Shown piece after piece: positions 12,217 to 46,447 of a stretch of 64,000 nucleotides of DNA (positions are counted from its first letter, which is position 1; each line of letters opens with the position of its first letter). The notes below the pieces were generated by a model, which worked only from the letters and a program-made list of their open reading frames with translations, was not told where the DNA came from and did no database searches. The DNA lies in assembly GCF_020080835.1 (NCBI RefSeq), contig NC_058166.1:16269043-16333042 (forward strand), given 5' to 3'. The translations under genes were made by a program, and so were the position numbers. Source of the stretch: Cotesia glomerata. Its lineage: Eukaryota > Arthropoda > Insecta > Hymenoptera > Braconidae.

Positions 12217-13301
12217 TATGAAAAATATATGAAAAATGCATGTGGGTACTCTAATGAAAGCTTCTTGATGAGTGTAACAACAAGGTGACTCATATCTTCA
12301 AAAACGTCAATAGTTAAGAAATGACCTTGTATCTTGTGAACTATTGACATTTTTAAAGATATAAGCTCACCCTGATATTATACTCACCGAGACCTTTCAT
12401 TTGAGTACCCACATCAATTTTTTATATATTTCATATATTTATGTATATTATATTTATTTATATATGAAAAATATATCAAAAATGCATGTGGGTACTCAAA
12501 TGAAAGCTCTTGATGAATGTAACATCACTGTGAGCTTATATCTTTAAAAACGTCAATATTTAAAAAAGTACAGTGTAATTTAAGAAAAATAATTATTCAA
12601 AAAAGCAAAATTTTATATATTTCTACTTCATAAGTTACAGCAGTCACATAGTGACTGCAAGTTTGTTAATTATTAATCATTTTTAATAATGACCCTGAAG
12701 TTAACTGACATAAATTTTTTACCAATGAAATTACTATGAAAATAATTTCATCCAAAAACTCTACATATAAAAATTTTAAAAAAATTATCAGTGGAACTTT
12801 TTTAACCATTTTATTTTTTTTGCAAATAATTTGTTACAGAAATTAAAAAAATTGACAATTGTGAGCTAACTTCATTATCATTTTTAATTATTACAATAAA
12901 AATTTTTAAATTCATTTCAATAATCTAATAATCTATAAATATCTATGATTAATTGTCAGTAATACACCCAGTATAAACACTTTGATGTTGTAAGCATATA
13001 AATTGTAACTTTGCCATTATCTTTAAATGACATAAAAATAATGACATTGTTATGTTCTTGTAATGACAATAAATATATTTGAGTATATGACTCACCATTA
13101 ACCTGCCGATCCAACTGATAACCTTCTTTTCTCAACTTATGAGTCCATTCTCGTACCTGTTAATAAGATAAATAAATAAATAAATTATTTATCAACTTAA
13201 AATTAGCTACTTACTAAGCAGAGGTTATACAAAATAAAAATAAAATTTTCCTTTACCTGTTCCTTTGGATTTTTCTCATGAGTTTTTCCAAACAAGCCCA
13301 T
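7688..13301 (-). CDS. CHMP3: charged multivesicular body protein 3 (CHMP3/Vps24)
   Basis: ESCRT-III core subunit. In this family, CHMP3 co-polymerises with CHMP2 on Snf7 filaments to sever membrane necks in endosomal sorting and cytokinesis. Exons on the minus strand are 13301-13257, 13156-13096, 11046-10652 and 7843-7688, with GT-AG junctions in phase, giving 218 aa against about 220 in the family. The start is fixed by MGLFGKTHEKNPKEQ, the conserved N-terminus. Next come a basic helical stretch (REEEKVKKSLKESAKK) and helices containing QMNNQLATIRVAGSLSKST and VPEVAATMREMSKEM. An acidic region (MDSIEDSEDMEDEADEEVD) follows, and a C-terminal MIM-type helix, EEMKNRLQSLRS, for Vps4-type MIT domains. 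Intron 3 (2.8 kb) and intron 2 (2 kb) are packed with transposons. The gene is divergent from SARA. Identification is firm; expression was not assessed. Confidence 0.95.
8110..8706. mobile_element. foldback element with inverted loop, in CHMP3 intron 3
   Basis: Same family as 738-2065: it starts TTTTTACACGCTTTATATTAG and keeps the GCGCGCCTG segment on the left. The two hairpin arms are colinear with the other copies, but the loop between GCGTGAGGTGC and GCACCCCACGC reads in the opposite direction. Confidence 0.8.
8710..9432. mobile_element. long foldback element, about 230-bp arms
   Basis: The left arm starts GGTAGTAGTCTGG and the right arm ends CCAGACTACTACC. The arms match through CACCCTCCAAAGAAGTCATG and ATGCACGTGGGTGGCCCGGG (right arm inverted). 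The centre (about 8945-9205) is not palindromic and encodes nothing recognisable. It lies within CHMP3 intron 3. Confidence 0.8.
9473..10588. mobile_element. foldback element, TATATCGCGT ends with iterated AAGGGCGTAT motif
   Basis: The ends read ATATCGCGTTACTAAAACC in inverted orientation. The motif CCATAAGGGCGTAT recurs about eight times in alternating orientation near both ends. A further inverted segment includes AGTTGTGGAGTGATATTTCT. The centre (about 9860-10250) is unique and non-coding. Related elements lie at 36571-37566 and 50343-50540. It sits next to CHMP3 exon 3. Confidence 0.75.
11065..12669 (+). mobile_element. non-autonomous Helitron with palindromic satellite, CHMP3 intron 2
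   Basis: The 5' end reads A|TCTATATTATTA, matching the ends at 56859 and 63208. The 3' end is a hairpin (GCAGTCACATAGTGACTGC) followed by AAGTTTGTTAA, a degraded form of the AAGGTTGCTAG seen in other copies. TC at the 5' end, a 3' hairpin and terminal CTRR between A and T are Helitron hallmarks. Five palindromic units fill the interior, with (TA)n loops at 11901-11939 and 12170-12213. No Rep/helicase frame is present. Confidence 0.8.
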
Positions 13302-16300
13302 TTTAGGTATATATAAGTACTTCCCTTTTGTGTTTTTATTATTACTTGTAAAATAATATAATAGCTAAGCAGAAACGTCAAATCCAGAGTAAAATTTTTT
13401 TTCTACGTTCTAAAATCGCTCTAAACGCCATCTGTCAGATGTAAGTTTAAATTTTTAATAAAAATTAAGGGGTTGCAGTCAACTAGTCAGACTAACAACA
13501 TTCCGAATTAATAAATTACTAGAACTTAGAAAGTAAATATTAAATGTAATTTAAAATAATTAATTTTACAAATATTAAAATTCCGAAAAATATAATCTTA
13601 AACAAAGAAAAAACTAAAGCTATATTAATAGAATCTTTCAAAGTCACTAAGTCTCAATAAATTAAAAAAGTTTGGAAAATCCAAAAGTGCACGCCTCATA
13701 ACGCTCAATCATTTTTTAAGAAAAAAATTAATTGTATAATTGATTAAAAAAAAAAAATTATAATTAAGTAATTTCTTATAGAGTATTTTTTATTTTTTTT
13801 TAAATATCGGCGCCCTTTTTTCTTGTTATATGCGCACGCAGTCTAAAAAAATCTAGCTTGATCAAGTGGCGCCAAAGTTTTCACGTGACAAATAAGAAAA
13901 GTTCGTTTGGCTTTATACGGTTGTATCCGTGAATTTTAATAAAAATTCAATTAAAAAAAAAATACATAAGCTAGGCCACTGATATGAAATACGGACCCAG
14001 TTCATCGAATTCTTAAACTAATAAAAAAGGTCCGGTCTTGAAATATCAATTTGTTCGGGAGTAATCGTTGGTACATCCAAAATGGGGTGACATCCGGACG
14101 TCCACGTAAAATTTTTTTCAAAACGTTTTTTTTTTTTTTTCAAAATAGCAACATGAAATGATTTTAGAAAGTAAAAGATGGTTTAATTTAAGTGTTTTTC
14201 GGTGTACATCTACTTATATTATTGAATAAGTGTAATATGGTTGTGATAGAGGCATTTAAAGATCACAAAATTGCTTGATCTTGACGAGTCGAGTATAAAG
14301 CACAACCTCACGCGCTTCGCGCTATGAGGCGTGCAAAACATAACAACGAAAATTTATACGCCAAAATAAATGAACAGACGAACACTCATTTAGCCGAAAA
14401 ATATCAATAATTTTATATTTAGATTAGAAAGTTTTTTAAATTAATTATTTTAATTCATTTTATTTTAATTTACAAGCATGTATGGAAAACACTCAAATTT
14501 CATGATTGTAAAGGTGGACCATCTAAGAAAAATTTCCAATTTTTTGGATGAGTAATTTTCGGCCGAATCATTATTCGGATAGATGAGTACTTATTCGGAT
14601 AAATATACTTCGGAACAACCCTTTTTCGAAATCAAATTAATTTTAACTCTTGAGGAATATAAGATTTATAGTTACTTTTATTCGATAACCCGATGTTTTA
14701 TAATTTACAAAATTGTTTTTCGGCTGGTATTCTAATTAAGCTAATGTAATTTATAAACTTTGATTGTAGCGGAATTTTAAATTTTCTAGAGTTTTAATAA
14801 TTCGGAATGTTGTCGATCTGACTAGCTGACCGCAATCCAAATTAAGTTAGTCGACACTCAGTAATTTTTGATTTTTTAAAAAAACTATTTTTAAAAAATT
14901 TCAAGTATAATTTTTAAAATTATAATTTTCTACTTGTAAAAAAATTTTTGTTTCTATTTTTTAAAAATTATTTTTCAATAAAATAAATTATAAAAATTTT
15001 CAAATGTCGGCTAACTTAGATATCTATATTTTATTTATAAAAATTAAGTTAGCCAACATCTGAAAATTTCTGTAAATTATTTTTAAAAAAATTAAAAGAG
15101 CAAATTTTACATGTAGAAAATTTATGACATTAAAGTTAGCAGTCACTTGACTATTTTTTAATTGTTTTTAACAAATAAATTTGATGGAAAAAATTATTTA
15201 AAAAAAATTGGATTTTCAATTTTTTAAAATTTCTACATGTCAATTTTTTTTTTTCTAATTTTTTTTTGTCATCATTTGTTACAAAAATTTTTTAAATTAT
15301 CAAATATCTGTATGAAAATAAAGTTAGCCATTTAAAAATTTTTATAATTTTTTTTTATTAAAAAAATTATTGCAAAAAAATTTTCAATTGTAAAAAAGTT
15401 CAAAAATTATAAGCGCAATTTTTTAAAAATATTTTTTAGTTATAATTTAATAAATTAAGCATAATAAAAAAATCAAAAATGTCGGCTAACTTTATTATTA
15501 TAATATGAGCTAAATTGATTTTCATAGAAAATTAAAAAAACTATACGTGCAATTTTTTAAAAATTATTTTTAGTTTTAATTTAATTAATAAAAAATAGTT
15601 AAAAATTGTTGAATGTCTGCTAATTTAAGTGTCATATTTTATTTTCATAATTTTTACCATCAATAGATAAAAAAGTTTAAAATGTCAGCGGTAAAAAAGC
15701 GAACTTCACGTTTATCGTCACAATTGGTGTTGTCATAAAGAAATATAATAATAAAAATGGTTTATTTTATTTATCACGACAGCGGAGTAATCTCAAAAGC
15801 ACGTCCTTGTCAGTGTTAATTGTCAAGTGACAATATTAAGTATTAAAATATAAAATATACGTTAAAAATATGATAAAAAATAATTTATGAGACTGGAAAG
15901 TGTGAATAATATCGAAAGCGTTAAAATATTAAGATGGCGCCGTGACGTATTTAATAATCATTTTTTTTTTTCACTTAAATATTACACATTGATACCTATT
16001 ATTGTTATTATTACTATTATAATAATAATAATTATTAATGTTACTATTACTACTATTTTTTACAATCTTTAAATCGACTGTCATTTACAGACATGTTGTA
16101 CCAGACATTTGCTAATTGATTAATTTGCCGTCAGTATTTTAATATGTTTTATGTCAAAAAATAATTTTTTTTTTATTTGCTTAACATTTATATTCAATGT
16201 GTTTTTTACATTAGTAGTCTAAAGTTTTATAATATTTTAATAAATGAATAATAATAGGTGATTTTTAATAGTGATTTTAAATAATGGGCGTATAAAAGTA

Positions 16301-16478
16301 TCTGGTGAGGTTTTTGTTATCAAAAAAATTTTTTTAAACCTTTTTTTACGTGAATAAAATTCTTACACAAGTTTTAAGTGTCGTTGCAACTTTCCATTCA
16401 CTTTTATAACGGAGTAATATTTATTTTTATTTTTATATTTCTCTTAAATAAAATTATACTGGACAAGTGAGAGAAACA
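13302..16478. other. divergent intergenic region between CHMP3 and SARA
   Basis: Both start codons face outward across 3.2 kb, so both promoters should lie here, though no core promoter motif could be assigned. It holds a MITE (13474-14834), AT-rich repeats (14835-15700) and mostly unique sequence at 15700-16478. The 61-codon open frame at 15887 has no recognisable product. Confidence 0.6.
13474..14834. mobile_element. MITE-like element with about 45-bp inverted ends
   Basis: The left end contains CAGTCAACTAGTCAGACTAA then CAACATTCCGAATTA. The right end is its reverse complement with few mismatches (TAATTCGGAATGTTG at about 14796). The interior segment 13660-13870 (AAAAGTGCACGCCTCATAAC) recurs at 44745-44960. 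A short hairpin around CGCGCTTCGCGC is near 14312. No coding potential was seen. Confidence 0.65.
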
Positions 16479-38870
<22,392 letters not shown>

Positions 38871-38945
38871 GTGAGTTTTTTTTTGGTGGATATTTTATTA
38901 TGTTTTAGTCTAGTAATTTGTAATTGCTATGTGATGGAGATTTAA

Positions 38946-39723
38946 GGGGCCATGAATAGTATATTACATACCTAGGCCAGTAAAATAAGAAAAGTCTCAG
39001 ATCACATGTAATTGTTGGCCGAGGCGAAGCCGAGGTTGACAAACATGTGATCTGAGGCTTCACTTTTTACTGGCCAAGGTATGTATACTATTTTTCTGCT
39101 CGACGTAGCCGGAATGTGGCAACTTTGTTTAGCGCAGCGGCCAGAAAGTTGCCAAGAGGGCAGAAAAGAAGATTTGATAACATTTTGATAAAAATATGAG
39201 ATGATTTTTGGTGCATTGTTTTGAGCTAAATTTTGGACAGTTTTTAATCAAATTTAAACCACATATGAAAAATATAATAATAAAAGCAGGGAACTAATTT
39301 ATATATGAAATTTTTACAAAAAAAAAATTAATTCATAAGAAAAATTGCAACTTTATACAGCCTACAGAAATCTACGTCAAAATAATGAATTTTTGTTTAT
39401 TTTATGGAAACAATGATTATAAAAAAGAGTTCCCTGCATTCTTTGTCACTACTAAGTTATAAAAAATTTATAAACCCGATTATTTATAATCTCAATTATT
39501 AATAATAATGCACCGAATGTAATTATCAATAAACAAGTGGATATTATTCTTATGAATTAATTTTTTTTTTTTGTAAAAATTTTATATATAAATTAGTTCC
39601 CTGCTTTTATTATATTTTTTATATGTGGTTTAAATTTGATTAAAAACTGTCCAAAATTTAGCTCAAAACAATGCACCAAAAATCATCTCATAAAAATGTT
39701 ATCAAATCTTCTTTCATGGACCC
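38946..39723. mobile_element. TTAA-flanked composite foldback element
   Basis: TTAA|GGGGCCATGAA on the left and TTCATGGACCC|TTAA on the right. Inside, 38960-39090 is a hairpin (CATACCTAGGCCAGTAAAA and TTTTACTGGCCAAGGTATG), related to 47630-47850. About 39160-39712 is a longer foldback with AAAGCAGGGAACTAATTTAT in the left arm. Confidence 0.7.
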
Positions 39724-39743
39724 TTAAGGATTATTATTATTAA

Positions 39744-40392
39744 GGAAGTCCTTTCGCTCCAGTTGAGTCAAAACAACTGTAGTAGTCAATATACGATAAA
39801 TTAAAATAAAAAACCTATAAAAATTTCTAAAATTAAAAAATAAATAGTATATGAGGCATTGATCGTTGAAATTTTGAAAATAAAAAAAAAAAATTAGTTA
39901 AATAGAAAAATTAATTTGACTCTTTCAAATCAGCTGCTAGTAATCTGTCCGTGATTTGGCAACGCTGTACTTCGGCTGAAGCTTGCGCGCTACGCAACGT
40001 TGTCAAATGTTTTGACTTCATTTTAATGTAGGTTGCTTGAGAATTTTTTGTGATTTTATAATTTTAATTTCTCCATATATTCCACGGCAACCTATATATT
40101 TTATTGCAAAAAATCAAACCTGAATATTTCAAAAACTTTATTTTGAGTTTTTTTTTATCCCATCTAATCGGTAGTTAATACCATAACTCGAGAAAGTTGT
40201 TAAGGTCTGACTTTCTCGTAAGACTCGGAAAAAATACTAACATTTTTAAAAATTTTTTTTTCAAAAATTTTCACGGTAAAGACTAAATTAAACTTTACTA
40301 GTAGATAAATAAGGACTTTAACTATTGGATAAAAATTAATTTTATGCGTAATCTAATATTTTTTATTTACCATTGATGGCGAAAGGACCTCC
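39744..40392. mobile_element. TTAA-flanked MITE (GGAAGTCCTTTCGC ends), intact copy
   Basis: Bordered by TTAA at 39740-39743 and 40393-40396. It is colinear, in reverse orientation, with 456-2684 minus that copy's 1.3-kb insertion. It contains TGATTTGGCAACGCTG and an imperfect CGCGCTACGCAACG. No coding frame was seen. Confidence 0.78.
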
Positions 40393-41390
40393 TTAATAAT
40401 GTTAATAAGAGAAATTTGGATTTTTAAATTGTGTTTTTTATAGCGCGAAGATTTTTGTTGTAAATTCAAAATAATTGTTTATAATAAATGGTTTGAATTT
40501 TTGATATTATGGCAAAAATATTGGTCCTATAAAAATTTTTTTTAAACAAAATTTCAAAATTTAATATTATAAAAAAAGATATTTATGTTCTTTCTTTAGG
40601 ATCAATAATTTAACCGTAATTTCAAAAGTAAAATTCATAATTATCAGAAAATTTGAAGTTCACCGTAATATTAAACATTTGAATAATTTATTTTAAAATT
40701 GCAGCACAAATTTTAGTCCTAGTTATTTATAATTACACTATACAAAATTTGGGTACTTTTTCAATAAATTAAAAAAATAATATTGTTAAATTGCACTGTA
40801 TTTTCTTAACTATTGACATTTTTAAAGATATAAGCTCATCTCAATGTTATACTCATCAAGAGCTTTCATTTGAGTACCCACATGCATTTTTGATATATTG
40901 TTCATATACACAGATATAAAATATATATAAATATATGAAAAATTGATGTGGGTACTCAAATGAAAGGTCTCGATGAGTGAAACTTCAGAATGAGCTTATA
41001 TCGTTAAAAATGTCATGAGTGAACAAAATACAACGTCATTGCTTTATTATTCACATTTTTATAGATATAAGCTCATCCTGACGTTACACTCATCAAGAGC
41101 TTTCATTTGAGTACCCACATGTATTTTTATATATTTTTCATATATACATATATGTAATATCTATAAATATATGAAAAATTGATGTGGGTACTCAAATGAA
41201 AGGTCTCGATGAGTGTAACTCCAGAATGAGCTTATATAATTTAAAATATCATCAGTGAACAAAATACAACGTCATTGCTTTATTATTCACATTTATATAG
41301 ATATAAGCTCATCCTGATGTTACACTCATCAAGAACTTTTATTTGAGTACCCACATGCATTTTTGATATATTTTTCATATATACAATATA

Positions 41391-41468
41391 TGGACACTGT
41401 TATGCATTAATGTGTTAAGTGCTATGGAAATCCTATGTACTTAACACACTATTGCATAACAGAGTCCA
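41391..41468. mobile_element. 78-bp perfect-length palindromic element
   Basis: TGGACACTGTTATGCATTAA on the left and TTGCATAACAGAGTCCA on the right. About 30-bp arms have three mismatches and a loop of about 18 bp. It lies in the TA-rich loop of a satellite unit. Confidence 0.65.
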
Positions 41469-41477
41469 TATATATAT

Positions 41478-43473
41478 TGTAACAGGGTGGTTAGCCCTGT
41501 CCAATTGGTCACCCTTTCCTCTTTGAAAAGGGCGCCACTGGGATTTTATACTCGGTGTCCCAGAAACCGGGGAGCATGAGAAGGAAAGATCGGGTCGTGA
41601 GAAGTTGAGAAAGGCTGAAAAATTAATACTGAGAAACAATTATTAACAATTTAATTATTTATTCAATATAAACAATTTTATTTTAACAAAATTCCTTAAT
41701 AATATTACCCTTAAAATTAACCTATCAATTACTTAATTGTGAGGACCTCTCACCTACGCAGGCACTTGCCAAAACTTATAACTAAATATCCTTAAATTCT
41801 TTCAACTATAGATCATTACGCATCTATCTTCTTAATTTCTTAACTCTACATAGACCATTACGCATCTATCCTTAATTTCCTAATTCAATCATAGACCATT
41901 ACGCATCTAGATTCCTAATTTCTAAATTTAATCATAGACCATTACGCATCTAGATTCTTAATTTCTTAAACCCTCGTCCAACTGACGGAATAACAAACAA
42001 CATGTTTTACCCAATAAAAACTTCTTAATTATTCAATTATCTGAACTAATTTCACATAAACAACCTCGTCTACCTGACGGAATACCATATAATCTTATTC
42101 AATTCCATATAAAATCATCCACCGGACGTTAACTTCATTTCTCAAAATTCTTTCATTATCCATACATCTTAATTACCAATAAAACTATATCCCAAAACTT
42201 CGTATTCTCCAAATTTACCAAAATTACGCCCAACAATTTCTTAATACCAAAATTCCGACCTTCAATTTTAATTCATTAATCCATCTACTTAACTAAATTC
42301 ATTTTTAACTTACTTAACTAAATTTTCAACTAAGATTATCAATCAATTTATTCTACTAAACTCACTAATTTATTTTATTTCTCAATCTCCACTAATAATC
42401 TTTACAAAATCCACTAAATACTTTTATTGACAAAGTTCATTACTCATCTTCTAAATTTACTAGATTCATCAATTCTTCTTAGCTAATTTCTCTAATCAAT
42501 TATTCTTAAACTCAATAAATTTCTTAATAAATTCATTCGCTAAATTAACTACTTTAATTTCCCAAAAAAATTCTAAATATCAACTGTTATAATCCTAAGC
42601 GTCTTAACAAAATTTCTCAGCCATAGAACTCTCTAGAATGACCTTCACTGACTTAATTACGCATTTTTATTTCTTATTCCAATTTACTTTTCTTTATATC
42701 TCGAAAATTATTAACTAAATTAATTTATTATAGCCAGCAGGCCTATAATAAATTACTGATTAAATTATCTACAGTAAATTCACAAATAAACTATTAATCT
42801 CACTCTTTTAAAATAAATATCCAATAACAAAACTAGCTAAATGACCTTGGCGCATGAATCTCTAAAGTACAAAACTTGCTAATATAAAAATGACCGCTCG
42901 AGAAATTAATTTAAATTATTTCAGCCTCTTAATTAAATTAATAATCAATTTTGGCCTAAATTAATCGAAAATACCTAGAGACTCAATTATTGTTTTATCC
43001 AACGACGACTGATACTCCGGTCCAACTTGGCTGGCTCCGCCGCTTGACGTCTTGTCGTCTCAAACCACTATGTTAGCTTCCGGTCAGGGCTTGTCCAATT
43101 CCAAATACCGTAATAAACTCCTCAGTAGTTGCTTTCTATCGTCGGCGTTCAAAACTGCACTCTCTTGACTTATCTAATCTCAACAAGGTCACTGATTCAC
43201 AAAAGGCAAAAGGCCACTGGCTTCCAGAAGGGAAAAAGCCTCGATGTTTTTCGTGCTCGCTCTTTTATAACCCTCAGCTCAGGCTCTCGAACTTTCCTAT
43301 TGTTACGCCCCGCTTCATTTTCCGGGAACAGTAGTGGGGAATCTTGATTAGCACGCCCGGTGACAAGTCGAAACTCTTGTCAAAAATCGAAAAGTAAGGG
43401 AAAACCCTTACCTACCGTGCGTCAATTATCGGGGTCGATAATGACCCCGGGAAGTTCGATTTTCCCTGTTACA
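41478..43473. mobile_element. 2.0-kb insertion with TGTAACAGGG...CCCTGTTACA ends (solo-LTR-like)
   Basis: The ends TGTAACAGGG and CCCTGTTACA begin TG and end CA, as LTRs do. The base composition differs sharply from the flanks: the top strand is C/T-rich and G-poor, with CATTACGCATCTA repeated at about 41815-41950. No gag/pol frame is visible. A solo LTR is the favoured reading; a DNA element with 10-bp inverted ends is possible. A duplicated target cannot be resolved in the flanking TA tract. Confidence 0.55.
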
Positions 43474-43482
43474 ATATATATA

Positions 43483-43557
<75 letters not shown>

Positions 43558-43829
43558 ATATATAAATATATGAAAAATTGATGTGGGTACTCAAATGAAA
43601 GGTCTCGATGAGTGAAACTTTAGAATGAGCTTATATCGTTAAAAATGTCATGAGTGAACAAAATACAACGTCATTGTTTTATTATTTACATTTTTTAAGA
43701 TATAAGCTCATCCTGACGTTACACTCATCAAGAGCTTTCATTTGAGTACCCACATGTATTTTTATATATTTTTCATATATACATATATGTAATATCTATA
43801 AATATATGAAAAATTGATGTGGGTACTCA

Positions 43830-43929
43830 NNNNNNNNNNNNNNNNNNNNNNNNNNNNNNNNNNNNNNNNNNNNNNNNNNNNNNNNNNNNNNNNNNNNNNN
43901 NNNNNNNNNNNNNNNNNNNNNNNNNNNNN
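43830..43929. other. assembly gap (100 N)
   Basis: Exactly 100 N, a common placeholder for a gap of unknown size. The missing SARA terminal exon could be here. Confidence 0.98.
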
Positions 43930-45240
43930 GAGAAATTCAAATTTTTTATTTTTTTTTTTTTTTAATTATTTATTACTAGAGACATCTGTTAATTCTTTTG
44001 ATATTTATAACAATTAAATTGTTATGAAAAAATTTTGTATAAAAATTATGAAAATTAATTTAGCAGATATTTAATAATTTTAAGAATTTTTTTAGACAAA
44101 TAAATTATGGCAAAAAAAAAATTGACATGTAAAAATTTTAAAAAAATAAAAGCAAATTTTGGAAAAATAATTTTTTGAAAAAAATTTATTTGGTATAAAA
44201 AATTAAAAAATGGTTAAGTTACTGCTAACTTTAATGTTATAAAAAATTTCACATGTAGAAATTTAAAAAATTATGAGTGCGAATTTTAAAAAAAAAATTT
44301 ATAAAAAAAATGTGTTTTAAAAATATGAAAATAAAGTTAGTCGGGATTTAAAAATTTTTAGAAATTTTTTATTGAAAAAATTTCAATTAAACAATTAAAA
44401 AAAAATTTTCACATGTAAAAAACTTGAAAAACTATAAGTGCAATTTTTTACAAATATCTTTTTAGTTGTAATTTAATTAATAAAAAAAATTAAAAAATTT
44501 TTAGACGTCTGCTAACTTGAGTGTCATTTTAAAAATAGTTTTTTCAAAATATAGTGCAAATTTGATGATACTGAAGTCAACAGACAATAGAAATGTTTTT
44601 ATTATTTTATAACAATAAAATTATTATATTATGAAAATAATTTAATAAAAAAATTCGACTTATGGAAATTAAATAAAATTATTAGTTAAAAACTTTAAAA
44701 GCATTTTTATTACTGTAATTGATTTGTTATAAGTAATTAAAAAAAAAGTTTGGAAAATTCAAAAGTGCACGCCTCATAACGCTCATTCGTTTTTTAAGAA
44801 AAAAATAAATTGTGTAATTGATTAAAAAAAAAAAAAAATTATAATTAAGTAATTTTTTAGAGTATTTATTAATTTTTTATTAAATATCGACGCCCGTTTT
44901 TATCAACAGACTCGATAGAGTCTGGCGCCAAGTTCCGTTCTCAAGCCAGACTACCGAGTGTGTATATACCGTAAGCAGAACGGTTTTTTGAGGTTACAAA
45001 TTTTTTTTCAAATTTATTTTGATTTTTTTTTTTTTATATGATATTTTATAATAGTAGTTCATGCTTTTTATTACGCGTATTACTTGATTATTATCAATTC
45101 TTTATAATTTCTATTTAAAATTACTAAAAATAATCAGCACAAACTATAGCGACCCAGATTTTTAGATTTTAACTTTTTTCTTATGTAAAAAGCGGACGGC
45201 CAGAGACTAAATAATATAAGAATGCATACTAATCTTATAA
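43930..45240. other. AT-rich intergenic repeats, no gene seen
   Basis: 43930-44530 is a CTGCTAACTT / AAGTTAGCCG-type repeat field. 44745-44960 repeats the AAAAGTGCACGCCTCATAAC segment of 13660-13870. The remainder is unique A/T-rich sequence. Confidence 0.5.
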
Positions 45241-46318
45241 CCCGTACAAAAATGGATTGATCACTCATTGATCACTGACTGACCAATTATTGATTACGGA
45301 TTGATCAACAACTCATCGTTAATTGATCAATAATTGATCAGTCAGTAATCAACCATAGATCAATGAGAGATCACTTCCCTGATAGCCAGCGCTTTCTCAG
45401 TAAGTGTTGACTTCCAGCAGTTACGGTTAATTTATACATCAAGTTGGCGGTAATTCTTCACTCAACAACAGTTGTAAGCAAATTGACGGAAATCTACGGC
45501 CGCAACTTGAATACAAGTTAACAATCAAACTTGTAGTTAAATTTCCTTTCAACTCTACTACAATTTGACGGAAATACTTGTACAGCAAGTTTTGACGTCT
45601 ATTTGCAGAGTAAGTTATAGGTAACTAATAGGTAATCGCTCGCTTTGCCAACTCTTTCCGTCAAGTTTGCTTCAAATTGCGGATGTAGATTGACAGTAAG
45701 TTATAGGTAAGGTGGCTATCAGGGTTAAAGATCAATATCTGATCACTCTGAGGAGAATAATCTGATAGTGATCAATCAGAGATCAGTTAGAGATCACCCA
45801 GTGATCAATCAGCGACAACCTATAGATCATTCGGAAATCGCATAAAAATCGTCCAGTGTTTAAATGAAAATCACACAGTGGCCATTTAATTATCAAGAAA
45901 AGATTGGCCCTTTATAAAGTAATCATTACTGAATATATAACTATAAATATAATAAATAAATACAAAAGTAATAGCTGAAATAAAAAAAAAATATTATCAA
46001 GAATACTTTAAATAAATTTTATTTTCAGTATCAAGCAATTTTTATCCCATCACTGGACAATTTTTATAATATCTCCGAGTGATCTGTAGATTGTCGCTGA
46101 TTGATTACTGGGTGATCTCTAACTGATCTTTGATTGATCACTATCAGATTATTCTCCTCAGAGTGATCAGTTATTGATCTTTAAGTGATCTCTTATTGAT
46201 CTGTGGTTGATTACTGACTGATCAATTATTGATCAATTAACGATGAGTTGTTGATCAATCCGTGATCGATGATTGATCAGTCAGTGATCGATAAGTAATC
46301 AATCCATTTTTGTACGGG
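45241..46318. mobile_element. foldback element with iterated TGATCA motif
   Basis: CCCGTACAAAAATGGATTGA on the left and TCAATCCATTTTTGTACGGG on the right. GATCA or TGATC occurs dozens of times at roughly 8-20 bp spacing through both arms. The centre (about 45850-46040) is unique and lacks the motif. A MITE (45377-45724) is inserted in the left arm. No coding frame was seen. Confidence 0.78.
45377..45724. mobile_element. MITE with CCCTGATAGCCA ends
   Basis: CCCTGATAGCCA and TGGCTATCAGGG are inverted ends. The right arm of the host foldback has the uninterrupted sequence (ATCACTTAAAGATCAA when inverted), giving a TT flank on each side here. The interior carries repeated AAGTT and TTGACGG motifs. 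Confidence 0.72.
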
Positions 46319-46447
46319 AATAGATGGGAAACTACGGTGAAAAAAAGATATTTGACAGGTTGCAATTACACACGCCAGGCGGCGCAAGAATAACTTTTAC
46401 ATAAACTATAGCTTAAAGGGGATAGTTTGCCACCGGAAATGTATTAA

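Larger units (their letters stand above)
40785..43829. repeat. Helitron-type palindromic satellite array, interrupted, runs into gap
   Basis: Palindromic units from 40820 onward match the Helitron interiors. Neither the CTAG hairpin nor the TC end is visible. One unit's AT loop is interrupted by a 78-bp palindrome and a 2-kb LTR-like insertion, then a (TA)n tract (43497-43552). The array stops at the assembly gap in mid-unit. Confidence 0.75.

Noticed and set aside
11872..12350. Open frames rich in YIYIYI near (TA)n (also 19084, 22375, 26502, 43360, 50266, 59225, 62295)
   Set aside because: They read through TA tracts and satellite units; they have no start context, domain or splice support.
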